From Sperchopsis tessellata (Eukaryota; Arthropoda; Insecta; Coleoptera; Hydrophilidae), in the NCBI GenBank assembly GCA_033557685.1, contig JAWQRN010000027.1, positions 1-49,442 on the forward strand: DNA of 49,442 bases, given 5' to 3'. The notes beneath the pieces were generated by a model. It did not search any database. It saw only the letters and a list, made by a program, of their open reading frames with translations, and was not told the origin of the DNA. Positions within the stretch are counted from its first letter, which is position 1. The number at the start of each line of letters is the position of its first letter. Below, piece after piece: positions 33,313 to 44,597 of the stretch. The position numbers and the translations under genes are program-made.

Positions 33313-34165
33313 CTTGCGATGTGTATGGTGAAGATGATGAAAATTTCAATCTGAAGATTTGAGGCAAATTGAAGTTGATGACGACAAAATAAAGGCGTTA
33401 ATTGAATTTAACGATATGAGAGATTGCTGAGAATCTTAACATATAGTAATCGAGTGTTGAAAACGATTTAAATTAACGTGGATACATTAGTAAGCTCAAT
33501 ATTTGGGTACATTTGAGCTCAAAGAAATTCATCTCACTAAGCACATTGACATCTGTGATTCTCTCTTGAAACATGAAAAAAACGATCCCTTTTTGAAACG
33601 TATGATAAAGGGCAGTGAAAAATGGATTGTCTATTACAGTGTCTAACGAAAAAGATCTTGGGACAAATGTGATGAACCTGCTCAAAGCACTTCAAGAACA
33701 GATATTCACCAAAGGAAAGTTATGCTGTCAGTCTGGTGGGATTTCGAAGGTATTGTCGATTTTGAACTGCTTGCAAGTAATCAAACCATTCATTCGAATG
33801 TGTTCTGACGTCAACTGGATAAATTAAATGATGCAATCAAACAGAAGCATCCAGAATTGGTGAATCACAAAGATGTCAAAAGTCGTCAAAAATTATTATT
33901 CGTCATCAGACGACTATTTCTTCCATTTCTCACTGATGATAAGAATATCAAATTGTTCTTGGAATTTTTTTTTGCGCAAAAAGATACAAACTTTTTTGGG
34001 CATGGAATTATGCTTAAATATATATTATAAGTTACCTGAAAAATTGCAAAAGGTAATCAAACAAAATGGACAATATATTTTTTAATAAAGTTTTTATTTC
34101 CCATGAAAAATTCACCTTTCATATACTTAAAATAAAACGCAATTACTCTTTCACCAACCCAGTAT
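33313..34165 (+). mobile_element. mariner relic, remainder and right terminal repeat (irritans type)
   Basis: Plus-strand fragments in mixed frames follow the mariner transposase order: VYGEDDENFNL and EVDDDKIKALIEFN near 33320-33400 (N-terminal helix-turn-helix region), FLKRM-like sequence near 33590, AVSLVGF near 33725, LDKLNDAIKQKHPELVNHKD at about 33815-33876, then FAQKDTNFF and KLPEKLQKVIKQNGQYIF at 33970-34085. The central HHDN and SPDLAPSD blocks with two of the catalytic Asp are missing or unreadable. The terminal repeat at 34139-34165 mirrors the left end at 29903. With the LINE removed the element is about 970 bases, so it is also internally deleted. Confidence 0.75.
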
Positions 34166-34540
34166 AGTGTTTGTTCATCATTTTCTTTACACTTACACTC
34201 ACTGAATATTAACAATAGATGGTGTTGAGAACTAGTTGGACAACACCAAAACTACGTGAACAACATAGAGTATACTATTTATTAACAGAGTGGGATTTAT
34301 AAAATAACCACAACAAACCTACTACTACATATTAGGAGAGTCTGAAAACATTTACCCAAAGCATAACAAAATATAATGAGTGAAATAAAATACGCACAGA
34401 TGTAATTTTTTAATTTAGTTCATTTGGATACAATATATTGAGTTAATATACATGAATCAAAATATAATCAACACAATTATGTTGTGCTCAATTTTATATT
34501 TAAAATCTCTTAAGAAATTTATATGAAATATATATGGCTG
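34166..34540. other. intron 11 sequence, nothing recognised
   Basis: AT-rich sequence between the mariner end and the gypsy-type integrase tail. Confidence 0.45.
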
Positions 34541-34680
34541 CAAACTGCAATTATTCTGGGAAGGACCATATGAAGTAGTGAAGAAAATGAAAGACCTGAT
34601 ATACGGAATCAAGAAAACACCAAGAAGAAAACCGAAAGTCGTACACTAGAATCGGTTAGCCCCATACATCAGTTTCCGAG
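34541..34680 (+). pseudogene. gypsy-type LTR element, integrase C-terminal tail
   Basis: Reads LFWEGPYEVVKKMKDLIYGI, then KKTPRRKPKVVH, then a stop and NRLAPY. This is the chromodomain-like end of a Ty3/gypsy integrase (W.GPY.V...L.D..Y.I......K..VVH.DRL.PY), which helps join the element DNA to the target. The rest of the integrase is absent. Unexpectedly it lies upstream of a primer-binding site and gag in the same orientation. Confidence 0.75.
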
Positions 34681-35266
34681 AAGAAGACTGTCATCGGGTA
34701 GAAAAATTACAAGTCCGAGATGAAGAGGAGTTCGAGATATTCCTGCAGATTCAGGAAGGCCATCAGTTAGTTTTCAAAGTGGTGAAAGAGCAAAAAGATG
34801 CTCGTCAGGGAATTATCACTGTGACGCTGTGTGGGCAGCTGATCTGAAGATGTCCCAGGGTATTGCTATCCGATCAACAAGTGCTGCTGCTGGGTGGTTA
34901 AGAGAGATTTATTTATTATTTGGTCACGAAGAGGAAGTCTCATCATTGCAAGTGTGTACCCAACATATCATGAGTACAGATATTTCTCAAGATCATAATT
35001 AGACAATTATGGAATTAGAAAATGAGATAATCAATCTGCGTGCATCAAAAATTGATTTGGTTAGACTATTAACGAATAGACATCAACATATTGCGAATAA
35101 AGATATATCTCTAAGGAAATCTGACAAAACATATGCAGCAATAATGTTTACAGATGAGCACTCAAAGAAGAATCTACCCATAAGTAGAAATGAAGACCCA
35201 AAAGGAGATTCAACTAAAGCAAAATATAAAAATGACTATATTTCTGAAAAATTTCGAGAGTATTGA
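34681..35266 (+). pseudogene. unassigned frames after the integrase tail
   Basis: After the integrase tail a frame continues with acidic sequence (REEDCHRVEKLQVRDEEEFE). From about 34803 to 35000 a frame reads YHCDAVWAADLKMSQGIAI, then GWLREIYLLFGHEEEVSSL, and 35009-35266 opens MELENEIINLRASKIDLVRL with a Lys-rich end. The C.AV.ADLKM..GIAI pattern resembles the start of a macro domain (ADP-ribose binding) of the kind H.V..DFKM..GIA..F, but the match is short. The second part looks like a coiled coil. I cannot assign a function; it may be extra coding sequence at the 3' end of the LTR element. Confidence 0.35.
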
Positions 35267-35272
35267 AAAAAA

Positions 35273-35502
35273 TGTTGAGATAAAAAAAGACATAAACATT
35301 AGAGAAACATTCAGCGTGGAAGAAATAACAAAACTTCTTCTTAAGCTAGCTTTCAACAAGAGCACATGTATTTTTCAATACTTTACATTCTTTTTATTAT
35401 TTTTGCTTACATTTACATTTTTATACTAAATATAGTTTCTTCAATGAAGTGGAAGTTTTCTTTTATTGCAAGAACCTTTAATTAAAAAACACGACCGTTA
35501 CA
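35273..35502 (+). repeat. candidate LTR of the gypsy-type element
   Basis: Starts TGTTGAG after an A-rich tract and ends CGTTACA, giving TG...CA ends, one base before the primer-binding site. Length 230 bases. I see no second copy in the window, so the left boundary is a guess; the right boundary is well placed. Confidence 0.4.
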
Positions 35503-35503
35503 T

Positions 35504-35520
35504 TGGCGCCCAACTCGTGG
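35504..35520 (+). other. primer-binding site, tRNA-Lys-like
   Basis: TGGCGCCCAACTCGTGG lies one base after the LTR end. TGGCGCCCAAC is complementary to the 3' end of a lysine tRNA (CCA included), as used by several gypsy-type elements to prime reverse transcription. Confidence 0.65.
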
Positions 35521-35706
35521 TAAATAAAATTTAAATTTTGTGTTAACTGTGTTAGAAGAAACTACTTTCCTCCTGTTTTGCTGAAGTTGCCGTATCAGAT
35601 CGACATCACGAAAATCGTCGTAAGTACGTAAAACACTTTCAACTCAACTGTATTACCATCAGTCAAGATTCCATACTATCTACGTAGCAGTAAAAAACCA
35701 GAAAGT

Positions 35707-36060
35707 GTGCCAGACACACCTGAGCTTAATGCATCTGAAAAACCAGCAACAATGGGACAACTCCAGCAGATCCTGGAAGCACTCACAGCCTCATTGCAAA
35801 TCAGAGCTGCAGCTCCACCCAAAGTACATCTAGAATCTGGAAACCTTACAGGATATCACGCTTTTCAGGTGAACAAATTAATAATGTTACAGCATTCACT
35901 GATGCTATAGAAAATTATAAAGATTGTACACGTACATCTGACTCTAATGCCCTCAGAGGGTTACCCATGTTGCTCGATAGATTTGCTTCTATGTGGTGGC
36001 AAGGTGTTAAACCCTCAGTTGACACATGGCAAGATGCAATCAGATTATCACAATGCACCG
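35707..36060 (+). pseudogene. gypsy-type gag fragment
   Basis: Opens with PDTPELNASEKPATMGQLQQ, a helical N-terminus, then in shifted frames NNVTAFTDAIENYKDC, then SDSNALRGLPMLLDRFASMW (about 35880-36000) and GVKPSVDTWQDAIRL. The block 'F..A...YKDCT..SD..AL.GLPMLL...A..WW.G' is the capsid part of a gypsy-type gag. The gag stops near 36040, and the nucleocapsid and protease are deleted, so RT-proximal sequence follows directly. The gag piece at 47560-48027 (minus) is of the same family type. Confidence 0.7.
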
Positions 36061-37300
36061 AATGAAACATATCCCTTGAATTTCAAATCAGCAAACGCAA
36101 CAGTGGCAAACATAGAATTGCAGTCTATTTCACTACAAGAGGATGAAGCTTCAAAATTGACAGATGAGGAGCGTCATCGCCTGGAATCCCTACTTAACAA
36201 AGTCTCTGACATTTTGAAGAAAATGAAGAGCCGACACCTTACATCACACACTGTATCGACACCACCAATCACCTTCCAGTTTCAGTGCCCCCCTATAGGA
36301 TGACACCTGCAAAAAAGGAGCTCCTGAAAAAGGAAATTTATAAAATGTTACAGGATGGAGTAATAAAAGGCTGCGAATCTCCATGGGCAGCACCTGTAGT
36401 GCTCGTCCCCAAAAAGAATAGTAGTTTGAGGATCTGTGTAGATTACAGATGACTAAATGCTGTAACCACTAATGACTCATATCCACTCACTAGGATGGAT
36501 GATTTACTACACGCAGCTAGGAAAACTTTTGTCATGACGACCATCGACCTACGAGCTGGATATCACCAAGTAAGTTTGCGAGAAGAGAACAGAGACAAGA
36601 CAGCATTTACTTCATCATATTGAATATTTAGGTACCTAAGAATGCTCTTTGGATTATGAAATGCCCCTGCAACCTTCCAAAGACTGATGGATCGTTTCCG
36701 GTCAGGTCTCAAAGATATTTTAGTGTTAGCATACCTTGATGATCTAATTATTCTGTTCAACAGTTTCGATAGTCATATGGAAATTCTGACAATAATTTTC
36801 GAGAGACTTAAGCAATTTAGGCTACGAGCCAAGCGAAATAAATGTTCATTTGGGTGTACCAAAGTTAAATATTTGGGTCACCTAATTATTTGTGAGGGTA
36901 TTCAAGTTTATCCAGAAAAAAACTCAAGCTATTGCAGAAATGACCCTACCTAGAACTGTAAAACACATAGTCTTTTCTGCAAACCTGTTCGTGGTACCTG
37001 AGGTTCATCGCTAACTTTGCAGATATCTCAAAACCTCTTAGTGAACTTACGAAGAATATGGTTTGGAAGTAGACACTACTTCAGCAAGAAGCATTCGTCA
37101 CACTTAAGAAACGCCTTATTTCTGCTCCCATTTTGAGACAAAGTGATGATACGAAACCATACGTATTGAAAACAGATTAATCCAAAGAGTAGGCCCTTAG
37201 GAACATACGGTAGAGTATGCTAGCAGGCTATTATCCAATGGAAACACTAAAATTACAGTGAACTTGAAAAATGTTATGCTACAATATGGACTTAAACCAA
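36061..37300 (+). pseudogene. gypsy-type reverse transcriptase and RNase H fragment
   Basis: Reads DEERHRLESLLNKVSDI (pre-RT), then after a frameshift MTPAKKELLKKEIYKMLQ, GVIKGCESPWAAPVVLVPKK and LRICVDYR (RT block), TTIDLRAGYHQV (first catalytic Asp, about 36538-36573), then YLDDLIILF at 36730-36756 with the YxDD catalytic pair, then TKVKYLGHLI. From about 37000 RNase H-like pieces appear with stops, ending near CYATIW at 37275-37292. In-frame stops near 36450, 36620 and 36660 show it is dead. Integrase does not follow; its tail is instead at 34541-34680. Confidence 0.8.
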
Positions 37301-38324
37301 TTTTCAGCAAATCCACTAGAATTAATGGAACACATTGTATTGTATTGTGTTAGAGGAGTGTGACACAACGAACATGAATTTACATGTTGGTAATCATGCA
37401 CACACTCCATTTTTGTTAAAATTCCTATATATTTCGTGGTGAACAGTGCAGTCCTCCCATGAGATAAACAAGAATTGTAATAGGAAATATACATCACAAA
37501 GGTTAAATCATTGATGTTGATCATGAAATGATGATTATGAAATGAATACAAAGCACCAAACTGTTTGAAAATGCATAATAAAGTATAAATATGCCATGTG
37601 CATAGACGTTAGAAATCAATCCAAGAACTACAAAAAATATGCGAACAAAAACCACCTGTTTGTGGTTTGCTAAGACATTTGGCCGAAAAAAATGAGTACG
37701 TCTCTGAACACCCAGGAGCAGTCAACACCAAACATTCCTAAACTGAATTGGGACTCTTCACTAATTTTACACTACTTATCCTATTGCAGTTCTTTACACC
37801 TATGATGATGGACAGTAAGGGGCAACACCATATTGAAATGATACATCATTCGCATTGTTACTAGTTGCCCTTCTTGTATAAACCATTGATGATGAAGTAG
37901 CAAAATGATCCTTTAGAGTGAAGATTCTTAAACAGCGATCCTGACTTTATGTTCTTCATTGAAAATTTGTTCATCTGGCTTGTTGTTCAGAAATTCCTTC
38001 AGGCAAGAATCTACAACGTATTAGCATAGTGCTTGCACACTTGTTTACTCTATGACCAAATTCTTGTGTCAATGTACTTTAAACATTTTCATTTATTCAA
38101 GTGAGCAAAAACGAACTAAACTATGTCAAAGTATTTCACCAAATATCTTGAAAATATGCTGATAATATGTGCCCAAGAACGTAACAAAAATTACAGTAGT
38201 AGAAATTTACTGGCCTAAATGTGTAAATTAAAATCAATTCTCTTTCTTCCAATACCAAACCTGTAGACAAGATTTTGTGAATTACTAATTACTTCTTCTG
38301 GACGTACCATTTTCAATATCATTG
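37301..38324. other. intron 11 sequence, nothing recognised
   Basis: AT-rich, no supported open frame or repeat. Confidence 0.5.
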
Positions 38325-38537
38325 GTATATTTTATTGTTTATTTTACGTCGGCCTATTTCCACTGCAATGGCCAACCACTGATGCCAACTGAAATTGTTC
38401 TTTGTTCTTTTACGTGCACGTGGTCTTCATTTACCCACAATACACAAAAAGCCTTTGGGTTTCGAACCTGGGACTCCACGCTTAATAGCCTAGTACTTAG
38501 CCACTGAGCTAAGGAGACGGCTAGTATATTTTATTGT
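38325..38537. repeat. 14-base target-site duplication of the SINE
   Basis: GTATATTTTATTGT occurs at 38325-38338 and 38524-38537, exactly flanking the SINE body 38339-38523. A perfect 14-base duplication points to a fairly recent insertion by LINE machinery. Confidence 0.85.
38339..38523 (-). mobile_element. tRNA-derived SINE
   Basis: Minus strand, 185 bases. The head has a box A (CCTTAGCTCAGTGG, 38501-38514) and a box B (CAGGTTCGAAACC, 38458-38470), the internal promoter of RNA polymerase III, in a tRNA-like arrangement. The body has GTGGGTAAATGAAGACCACG and ACGTGCACGTAAAAGAAC, the tail GGCCGACGTAAAATAAAC. It is not a real tRNA gene because the acceptor stem does not pair and the unit continues into the body. 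Body and tail are shared with the older copy at 29060-29290. It needs a LINE in trans to move. Confidence 0.8.
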
Positions 38538-39088
38538 ATTGTGCTTTATGTTTGTATTTTTTCTTGTTTATTCTTTAAGTGAATATTGCTTGCGTTATGA
38601 TTAAAAAATTACATTACAAAGAAAATCGAAATGAAAACTAAGAAGCAGTGCTTTATTCCACCAATAGACTGTCCTAAATCTCCTATTTCAGTGGTTGTCA
38701 TACAGAATACTCTGTTTGAAATTTACATCTGAAATTTTGGAGCATCCTCTTATTGGTTTGTCCCCTATCTATTTATTTCCAAAATTTACAGAATACTTGC
38801 ATGGTTCAACGTTTTCGATGAAGAATTTATTCATTCTAAAACTTAGTAGAACTATTCACAATGAGAAGAAAAACTTATTTTCACAGAATTAAAATATAGA
38901 TGGAGTTTATGTTGAAAAATAAAAGTATTAAGAAGGGTTTATTGTATGAGGTGTGTTTGCAAGTTTTGTGCGCCAGAATGAAACTTTAAATTTAAGTATT
39001 ACTCAATTAGATTTCTTTTTACATAGTTATAAAGTATTAAAATTATTCGTTTTCTATTTTTAATTTATAGGTTATTATAGGAGACATG
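38538..39088. other. intron 11 sequence, nothing recognised
   Basis: AT-rich, no supported feature. Confidence 0.5.
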
Positions 39089-39210
39089 TTTCTATATGGA
39101 AATTCTGTAGAGGATCTGGTAAGTGTGGATGTATTGTCCACTGTGGTTAGGGACATTCTTAAAGATAAATGATTTTACCTGGATGCTACACAGTTTCCAC
39201 CTGGAAGCAT
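39089..39210. repeat. degraded family B repeat, possibly two halves in inverted order
   Basis: 39089-39154 (GGAAATTCTGTAGAGGATCT ... TTGTCCACTGTGGTTAGGGA) follows the reverse of the repeat at 3386-3480 with about one change in four. Shortly after, 39186-39208 (TACACAGTTTCCACCTGGAA) follows its forward strand, making a small inverted arrangement. Confidence 0.5.
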
Positions 39211-39410
39211 CTCCTACAGTTAATAACCTTTTAAGTTTTTAAAAATTTATTTAAAGGTGGTACATTTTTTAAATTATAACTTTGCATTCTTATCCTTTGA
39301 GGTATTAATATAATTGTTTTAATAATATTTCATAAACCATTTTCCTATTCATGTAATGTTGGAACTGTTATTTATTACTTGTTACAATTTTTATTTTTGT
39401 TTCCGGTTAG

Positions 39411-39582
39411 AAGACAGCAAGAAATTGAATCAAGTGGACATGGTTCAGAAAACCCAGCACTTATGAACGAGCTCAGAGCCCTGAGAATGAGAAAAGATGA
39501 ATTAGAAACACATTTAACAACATTGCAAGATTCAAGAAGGCAACTGATGATACAGTTAGAAGGACTAATGAAAATGTTGAAG
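39411..39582 (+). CDS. dystrobrevin exon 12, second coiled coil
   Basis: Residues 448-505. The acceptor TTCCGGTTAG ends at 39410 and the donor GTAACA starts at 39583. Reads NPALMNELRALRMRKDELET, then LQDSRRQLMIQLEGLMKMLK, the conserved dystrobrevin/dystrophin coiled coil (NP.L..EL..LR.RKDELE.....L..SRR.LM.QLE.LMK.LK). With exon 11 it forms the region that binds dystrophin. The exon ends on a codon boundary. Confidence 0.97.
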
Positions 39583-39813
39583 GTAACACACATTTTAACA
39601 TCATTGTTATATATTAACACTCATATTACTTTGTAATTGTTTAGAACTTAAGAATATGATTGACATAAACAACAAAATAAACATCCTCAACACACTGACT
39701 TCTAACCGTAACTTATATTTTTATATATCATACAAAGAAGAAAGCATTCTTGTTTAAAGTTATAAATTTGTCTATAGTACCTTGTATACATTTGTGTCAA
39801 TTTTTGTTAACAG

Positions 39814-39849
39814 ATGAACCAAGCTCCTGATCGACAGATGCTAGATTAT
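39814..39849 (+). CDS. dystrobrevin exon 13 (36-base microexon, possibly alternative)
   Basis: Residues 506-517, twelve codons reading MNQAPDRQMLDY. The acceptor TTTTTGTTAACAG ends at 39813 and the donor GTAAGT starts at 39850. Both ends fall on codon boundaries, so it can be skipped without changing the frame. It follows the coiled coil immediately. The call rests on splice signals and phase; the sequence itself is not one I know to be conserved. Confidence 0.65.
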
Positions 39850-40479
39850 GTAAGTTAGTTTAAATCAGCCTTCTATAATTGTTTTTTTTTTTATAATTAA
39901 ACTCTTTATGAATACTTTACCCAGTACCCTGTGCAACTAACTGAGGATCAAAGATAAGATATGAGATAATTCCCTTTACTCGAAATTATATGACTTAATT
40001 TTAAATTGAACTGATGCTAGGCATGTTCCAAGTTTTATGTAACGATTTTTGAGAAATGTCTGGTAAAATTTTATGATATAGTTGAATAATTTATCCTAAC
40101 CTCTTTCCCTGTAAATAGCCTAATTCTACTTTTTTACATATAACGAGAGTAAAGTTAAATGTTCCATACAAATTTATATGAGGTAATCAGACAATATTAT
40201 ACTTAGAGCAAAAGTGTTGTTGTTGCTATATCTGGGCATATTTGGACTCCTAAGCAGCTTAAAAAATAATGAAAACATGTGCTGGGCTATGCAGATAACC
40301 GTAAGTGCATAAAGAAGATTTGGAATTGATACATTAGGAATTTTATTCAATAAAATATGTTGTGAGATGGGGAGCTTATAGTTATCCTGGAAGTCAGTTC
40401 TTATGTTATGTACCAGTCGAATAAGATTTGGTAGATAATAGAATTAAGGAGTCTATACATAACAGTACAACTTAGAAAG
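39850..40479. other. intron 13 start, nothing recognised
   Basis: AT-rich, no supported feature before the LINE relic. Confidence 0.45.
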
Positions 40480-42720
40480 GTGATTGGTGTCTTCAAACAG
40501 AATCCTGGAAGCATTAATCACCCGCACCAGGTTCCTACTAATATGTGGGGACTTCAATATCGATTCAAAAATTCTCTTTGTAATATTGTTTTTGTCTATA
40601 GTTTGCATCCTCATGTCAACTCTTTTACTTGAACAACCACAATGTTATCTACTAGAATAGACAATGTCTTTAGTAATTTCCTTCATGTTTAGCCTTGTAG
40701 AGTATTTTTTGATCCTCGTATGTCAGACTAAATGTGTCAGATTATGGTAATTTACAGAGCAGTTCATGGAGATGTAATATTATAGGTCTGTCAGGAGTTT
40801 CAGCTCCGCTAAAAGTTGAGATTTTCTGGTACTTGTAGCTGAAACCTGAGAAGACGTTTACTCTGTCAAGTCCAATATTAATGATATGTATAGTACATTC
40901 CTGAATTATGTAATCATTATAATATTATATTAACTGTAACACATACTACTTCGATGTCTGCTTCCCATTAGTCAGAAAGCAAATATTTCCAAACCGAAGG
41001 TCCTCCCCTTGGTTCGCACCGGAAGTAAGAAAAGCCTCTGCGGATCTTCATGACCTATTCCTATTGGCTCATCGGGTTGATAGTGAGTACTTGCAGTCAA
41101 AATATATGCAGAAATATAGGCAATTTCAAAATATTATTTCCATTTCAATAAAAGAATTATTATAATCAGCAAATTTTAAATACTGAAAACAAGTCAGCTG
41201 CTGTATGGGGCATTTTGAGATCTAAATCCTTGAAGAAGAAAAGCCAATCAAGTATGGCTCTTTGGTTTGATGGGGGAGGATGTCAACAATTACCGTCCTA
41301 TTTCTTTGTTGCTGGCCTTTTCAAGCAATTTTGAAAAGATAATCTACACATGTCATGAATTTTGTAAACGCTAACAATCTCCTTCCTAAAGCCTAATATG
41401 GCTTCATGCCTGGTAGATCATCAGAGGACGCTTTACACGGATCTATAAAATTCATCATAGATGGGCTCAAAAGTGGGAAGCTGGTTGCGGGTACGTATTA
41501 TGACTTCTCCAAGGCATTCGACCTTTTGGACCATGATATTCTGCTGGAGAAGTTATTTTATCTGGCATCAGGGGATTGTCCCTCCAATTATTTGAGAACT
41601 ATCAGATTGGCCCCTACCAACAGGTGTGAACCCATTCTTCTTGTGGGGAAGCCTTTTATTCTGGCCAGACTGAGCTGACTTGTGGGGTACCACGGGGGTC
41701 TATTGGAACCCTTGATTTTCCTTGTGTATTTAGAGGACATACCTGGGAGAATCCAGGCATCATTTCTATGCCATTTTGCTGATGATACGTCTTGCTTGGC
41801 GAGGTGTGACTCCCTTGGTGAATTGTCTGTAATTTTGTCCAGTGTCACCTCTCGTATGTTGACCTGAAATGCTGAAAATGGATTGAGGCTGAATTGTGCA
41901 AAGAAGGCAAGTTGTGTTTAACCTTGGTAGAACTCCTTTGTCTGTTAGCCTGTATGTTAGTATACAAGGCATATCTATTCCTCAGGTGGAGGAAATCAAG
42001 TTCTTGGGCTAACCCTCAGTGCAGATTTTACATGGAGTAAACATATTGATGTCTTGACTGGAATATTAAGCAGTGCCATATATGCTATAAGCAACGTTCG
42101 CGACAATTTAAGTATAGAAATCCTGCTCCTGTTTTACCATGCCTACTACCAATCCAGGATGGAATATGGACTTATCCTCTTTGAGTCTTCTAGTCGCTGT
42201 AATCAGCTATTCTTGCTTCAAAAAAGGATCATTAGGGTAATGCTGAAGTTATCTTATACGGCTTCATGCCACATATACTTTAGGGAGTTAAGAATTATAC
42301 TACTGCCATCTCTGTATATTTATAAACTAATTGTATATGCATGAAAGAAATTTACAGATATCCCAACGAACTTAACTGTGTTCACTGGCATGAATACTAG
42401 ATATAAAGACCAATTAAGGACATTTCTATAGAGCCATTAAAGCTTATAATCTCTTACAAATTTCAATTAAAGGTTTAAAAAGTGAATATGTTTTCAAGAG
42501 ATAGCTTAAATATTTCTTTATGAATCATTTCAATTCGTGGACTAAGTTTCAGCAGTGTGTGACGGGAAGGATTTCTCAGTCAGTATAATACTATAGATAT
42601 TGTTGTATTTTATTTTTACTAAGTTGTTTTCCCCCTGGTGGAGGTAATTGTAATTTCTTTGTGACTATTGTTATTTTCATTGTTTGAATCACAACAGCAA
42701 TAAATAATTATTATTAAACA
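40480..42720 (+). mobile_element. LINE relic, endonuclease end, RT and C-terminal region
   Basis: Near 40500-40575 LITRTRFLLICGDFNIDS ends the endonuclease (GDFN). Then, in broken frames, NNYRPISLLLAFSSNFEKII near 41285-41345, MPGRSSEDALHGSIKFIIDG from 41406, YYDFSKAFDLLDHDILLEKL (first catalytic Asp, about 41497-41556), then FADDTSCLA at 41775-41801 with both Asp intact, and a degraded C-terminal region to about 42560. It ends with AATAAATAATTATTATT. The tail type and the FSKAFD..DHDILLEKL block resemble the LINE at 7082-8994, so both may belong to the CR1/L2/Jockey side. Many frame breaks; inactive. The 5' part is missing or unreadable. Confidence 0.75.
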
Positions 42721-44597
42721 CAAATATATAAAGGAAGCTTTACAATTTAAATTTTTGATAATATTAGACCACAAGGGAAGTACAAGAAAATCTCACTATG
42801 TTCTTTATTAAAACTGGTCATATCATTTGATACAGTCTGAACCATCGATCAAACCTGCTATCAGCCTAGTACCCCTATAGCCAAGATATTTGGACTAGGT
42901 TACAAGAGGAGCGAAATGCTAGAAATTTAATGACTGGAATAGTCCTTTAACATAAAATTCAAGTACAAATGTGCAAATTTACTGAAAAAAAACCACAAAA
43001 TTGGAATATGGGGAGGAATTTTGACTGGGTTAAATTATAAACCGAAATTTGGTAACATCTGTTTAGCCTTGTCTGTGTATACAATGTATAGATATGGTTT
43101 TATAGACATTTGCGAATAATTTATTGAGATATTTTCCAAACAGATAATTAAACAAGTTAATTACACTTGTACTGCTAATTTTTTTGTTGGCTATTTAGAA
43201 ATTTAGTAGAAAATTGATTTATAATTGTGATTGTAATTAATATGTTTAAAAATGACTTTTTAGCATAAATCGCTTACACTGGCTACAAAACCTACATGAG
43301 CTAACAAACATTTGTAAAATGTTTATTACAAATAAAAGACGATTTATGTCAATAATTATTACAAATACATTTATAACTTCAATCTCACATCCTTAGATTA
43401 CTATCACTTGTAACCTATTAACTATACACCTGCAACAGGCTTGTATAATATTTTGTGCTTGTTAAAAACATTTAGCTTACTCATATTATTTGTGAAGTTT
43501 AAGCTATTAAAGCTAAAATTTAACATTTCAACTAAATTATTGAAAACATAATAAACCAACTTAGTATTAATACTGCTTATTAACTTAGAAATTGTAAGAA
43601 ATTTTAATGGAAACTTGAACTTAGTCAATGTTATTTCCAAATGCCTTGTGTATTGCTCTTGTTCTACTAAACCATTTTTATACTCTGTATTTAAGAACTG
43701 ATAGGATAAAGCTAGGCTGGCAGAAGTAACAAGACTAAACTCACTTGGAGTTTGTCTTCATTTTCAGTTCTAAAGAGTGTAAAGGGCTTCAGTTATAGGA
43801 ATAAGTGAATTGGAATAACATTACTAATAATTTTTATGTCCTAAAAACTAATGATCTAGGTGATTATAAAATCATTGCACAGTCCATAATCAAATAACTT
43901 GTCATTTTATGAAAACAGCTAAGACACGCTTTCAGTAGAAGCTGTTAGAAAACACAACACAAGATTCTTGAATTATGACCTAAAACTCTTAATCCACCAA
44001 TTATCAAAAAGTTACCAATTTTACAAAAATATGAATGCATTGTAAATTGCGTTTCTTTAATCACTCACAGGTTATGACTTTAAAAAAATGGAATATGATT
44101 ACTAACCGCTTCAGCCAGGTGAATTATCTGGTTATTTGGGTCGTTTGGCAAATTAGCAGTGAAAATACATGGAATATTTCTGTCACACTAGCATGGCTGC
44201 AAATATTTTTTTGGCATTTATTTTGTAAAATATAACAAAACTAAAAATTCCATAATTCCACAAAATAAAGTAAAAACGTAATAGAAACACGAGGTTACAG
44301 CCTTATAAAAGGATATGTGAAAAATACCACTACCTATAGCTAATCATTTACTATGTACATATGGACTTTCAGATAACTTATTCATGTAATGTAATTCATA
44401 CAATATATCTAACCGATCAGTAACCATAATCGACTATCCAAATCATTTATAGAACATAGCCTAAACAAGCTCCTTACAACTGAAAAGGATATTGCAAAAA
44501 TGGTGCAACACTATGAATGACGATTATGAGCATGACGAGTTAAAGTTTGTATTAAAAATCGGGCCGAAAATGCTTATCAAGTTTTATCATTTTACAG
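42721..44597. other. rest of intron 13, nothing recognised
   Basis: About 1.9 kb of AT-rich sequence without supported open frames. It ends in the acceptor CATTTTACAG of exon 14. Confidence 0.5.

Noticed and set aside
38440..38517. tRNA gene on the minus strand
   Set aside because: A and B boxes are present, but the acceptor stem does not pair and the unit continues into a repeated body flanked by a target duplication, so it is the head of a SINE.
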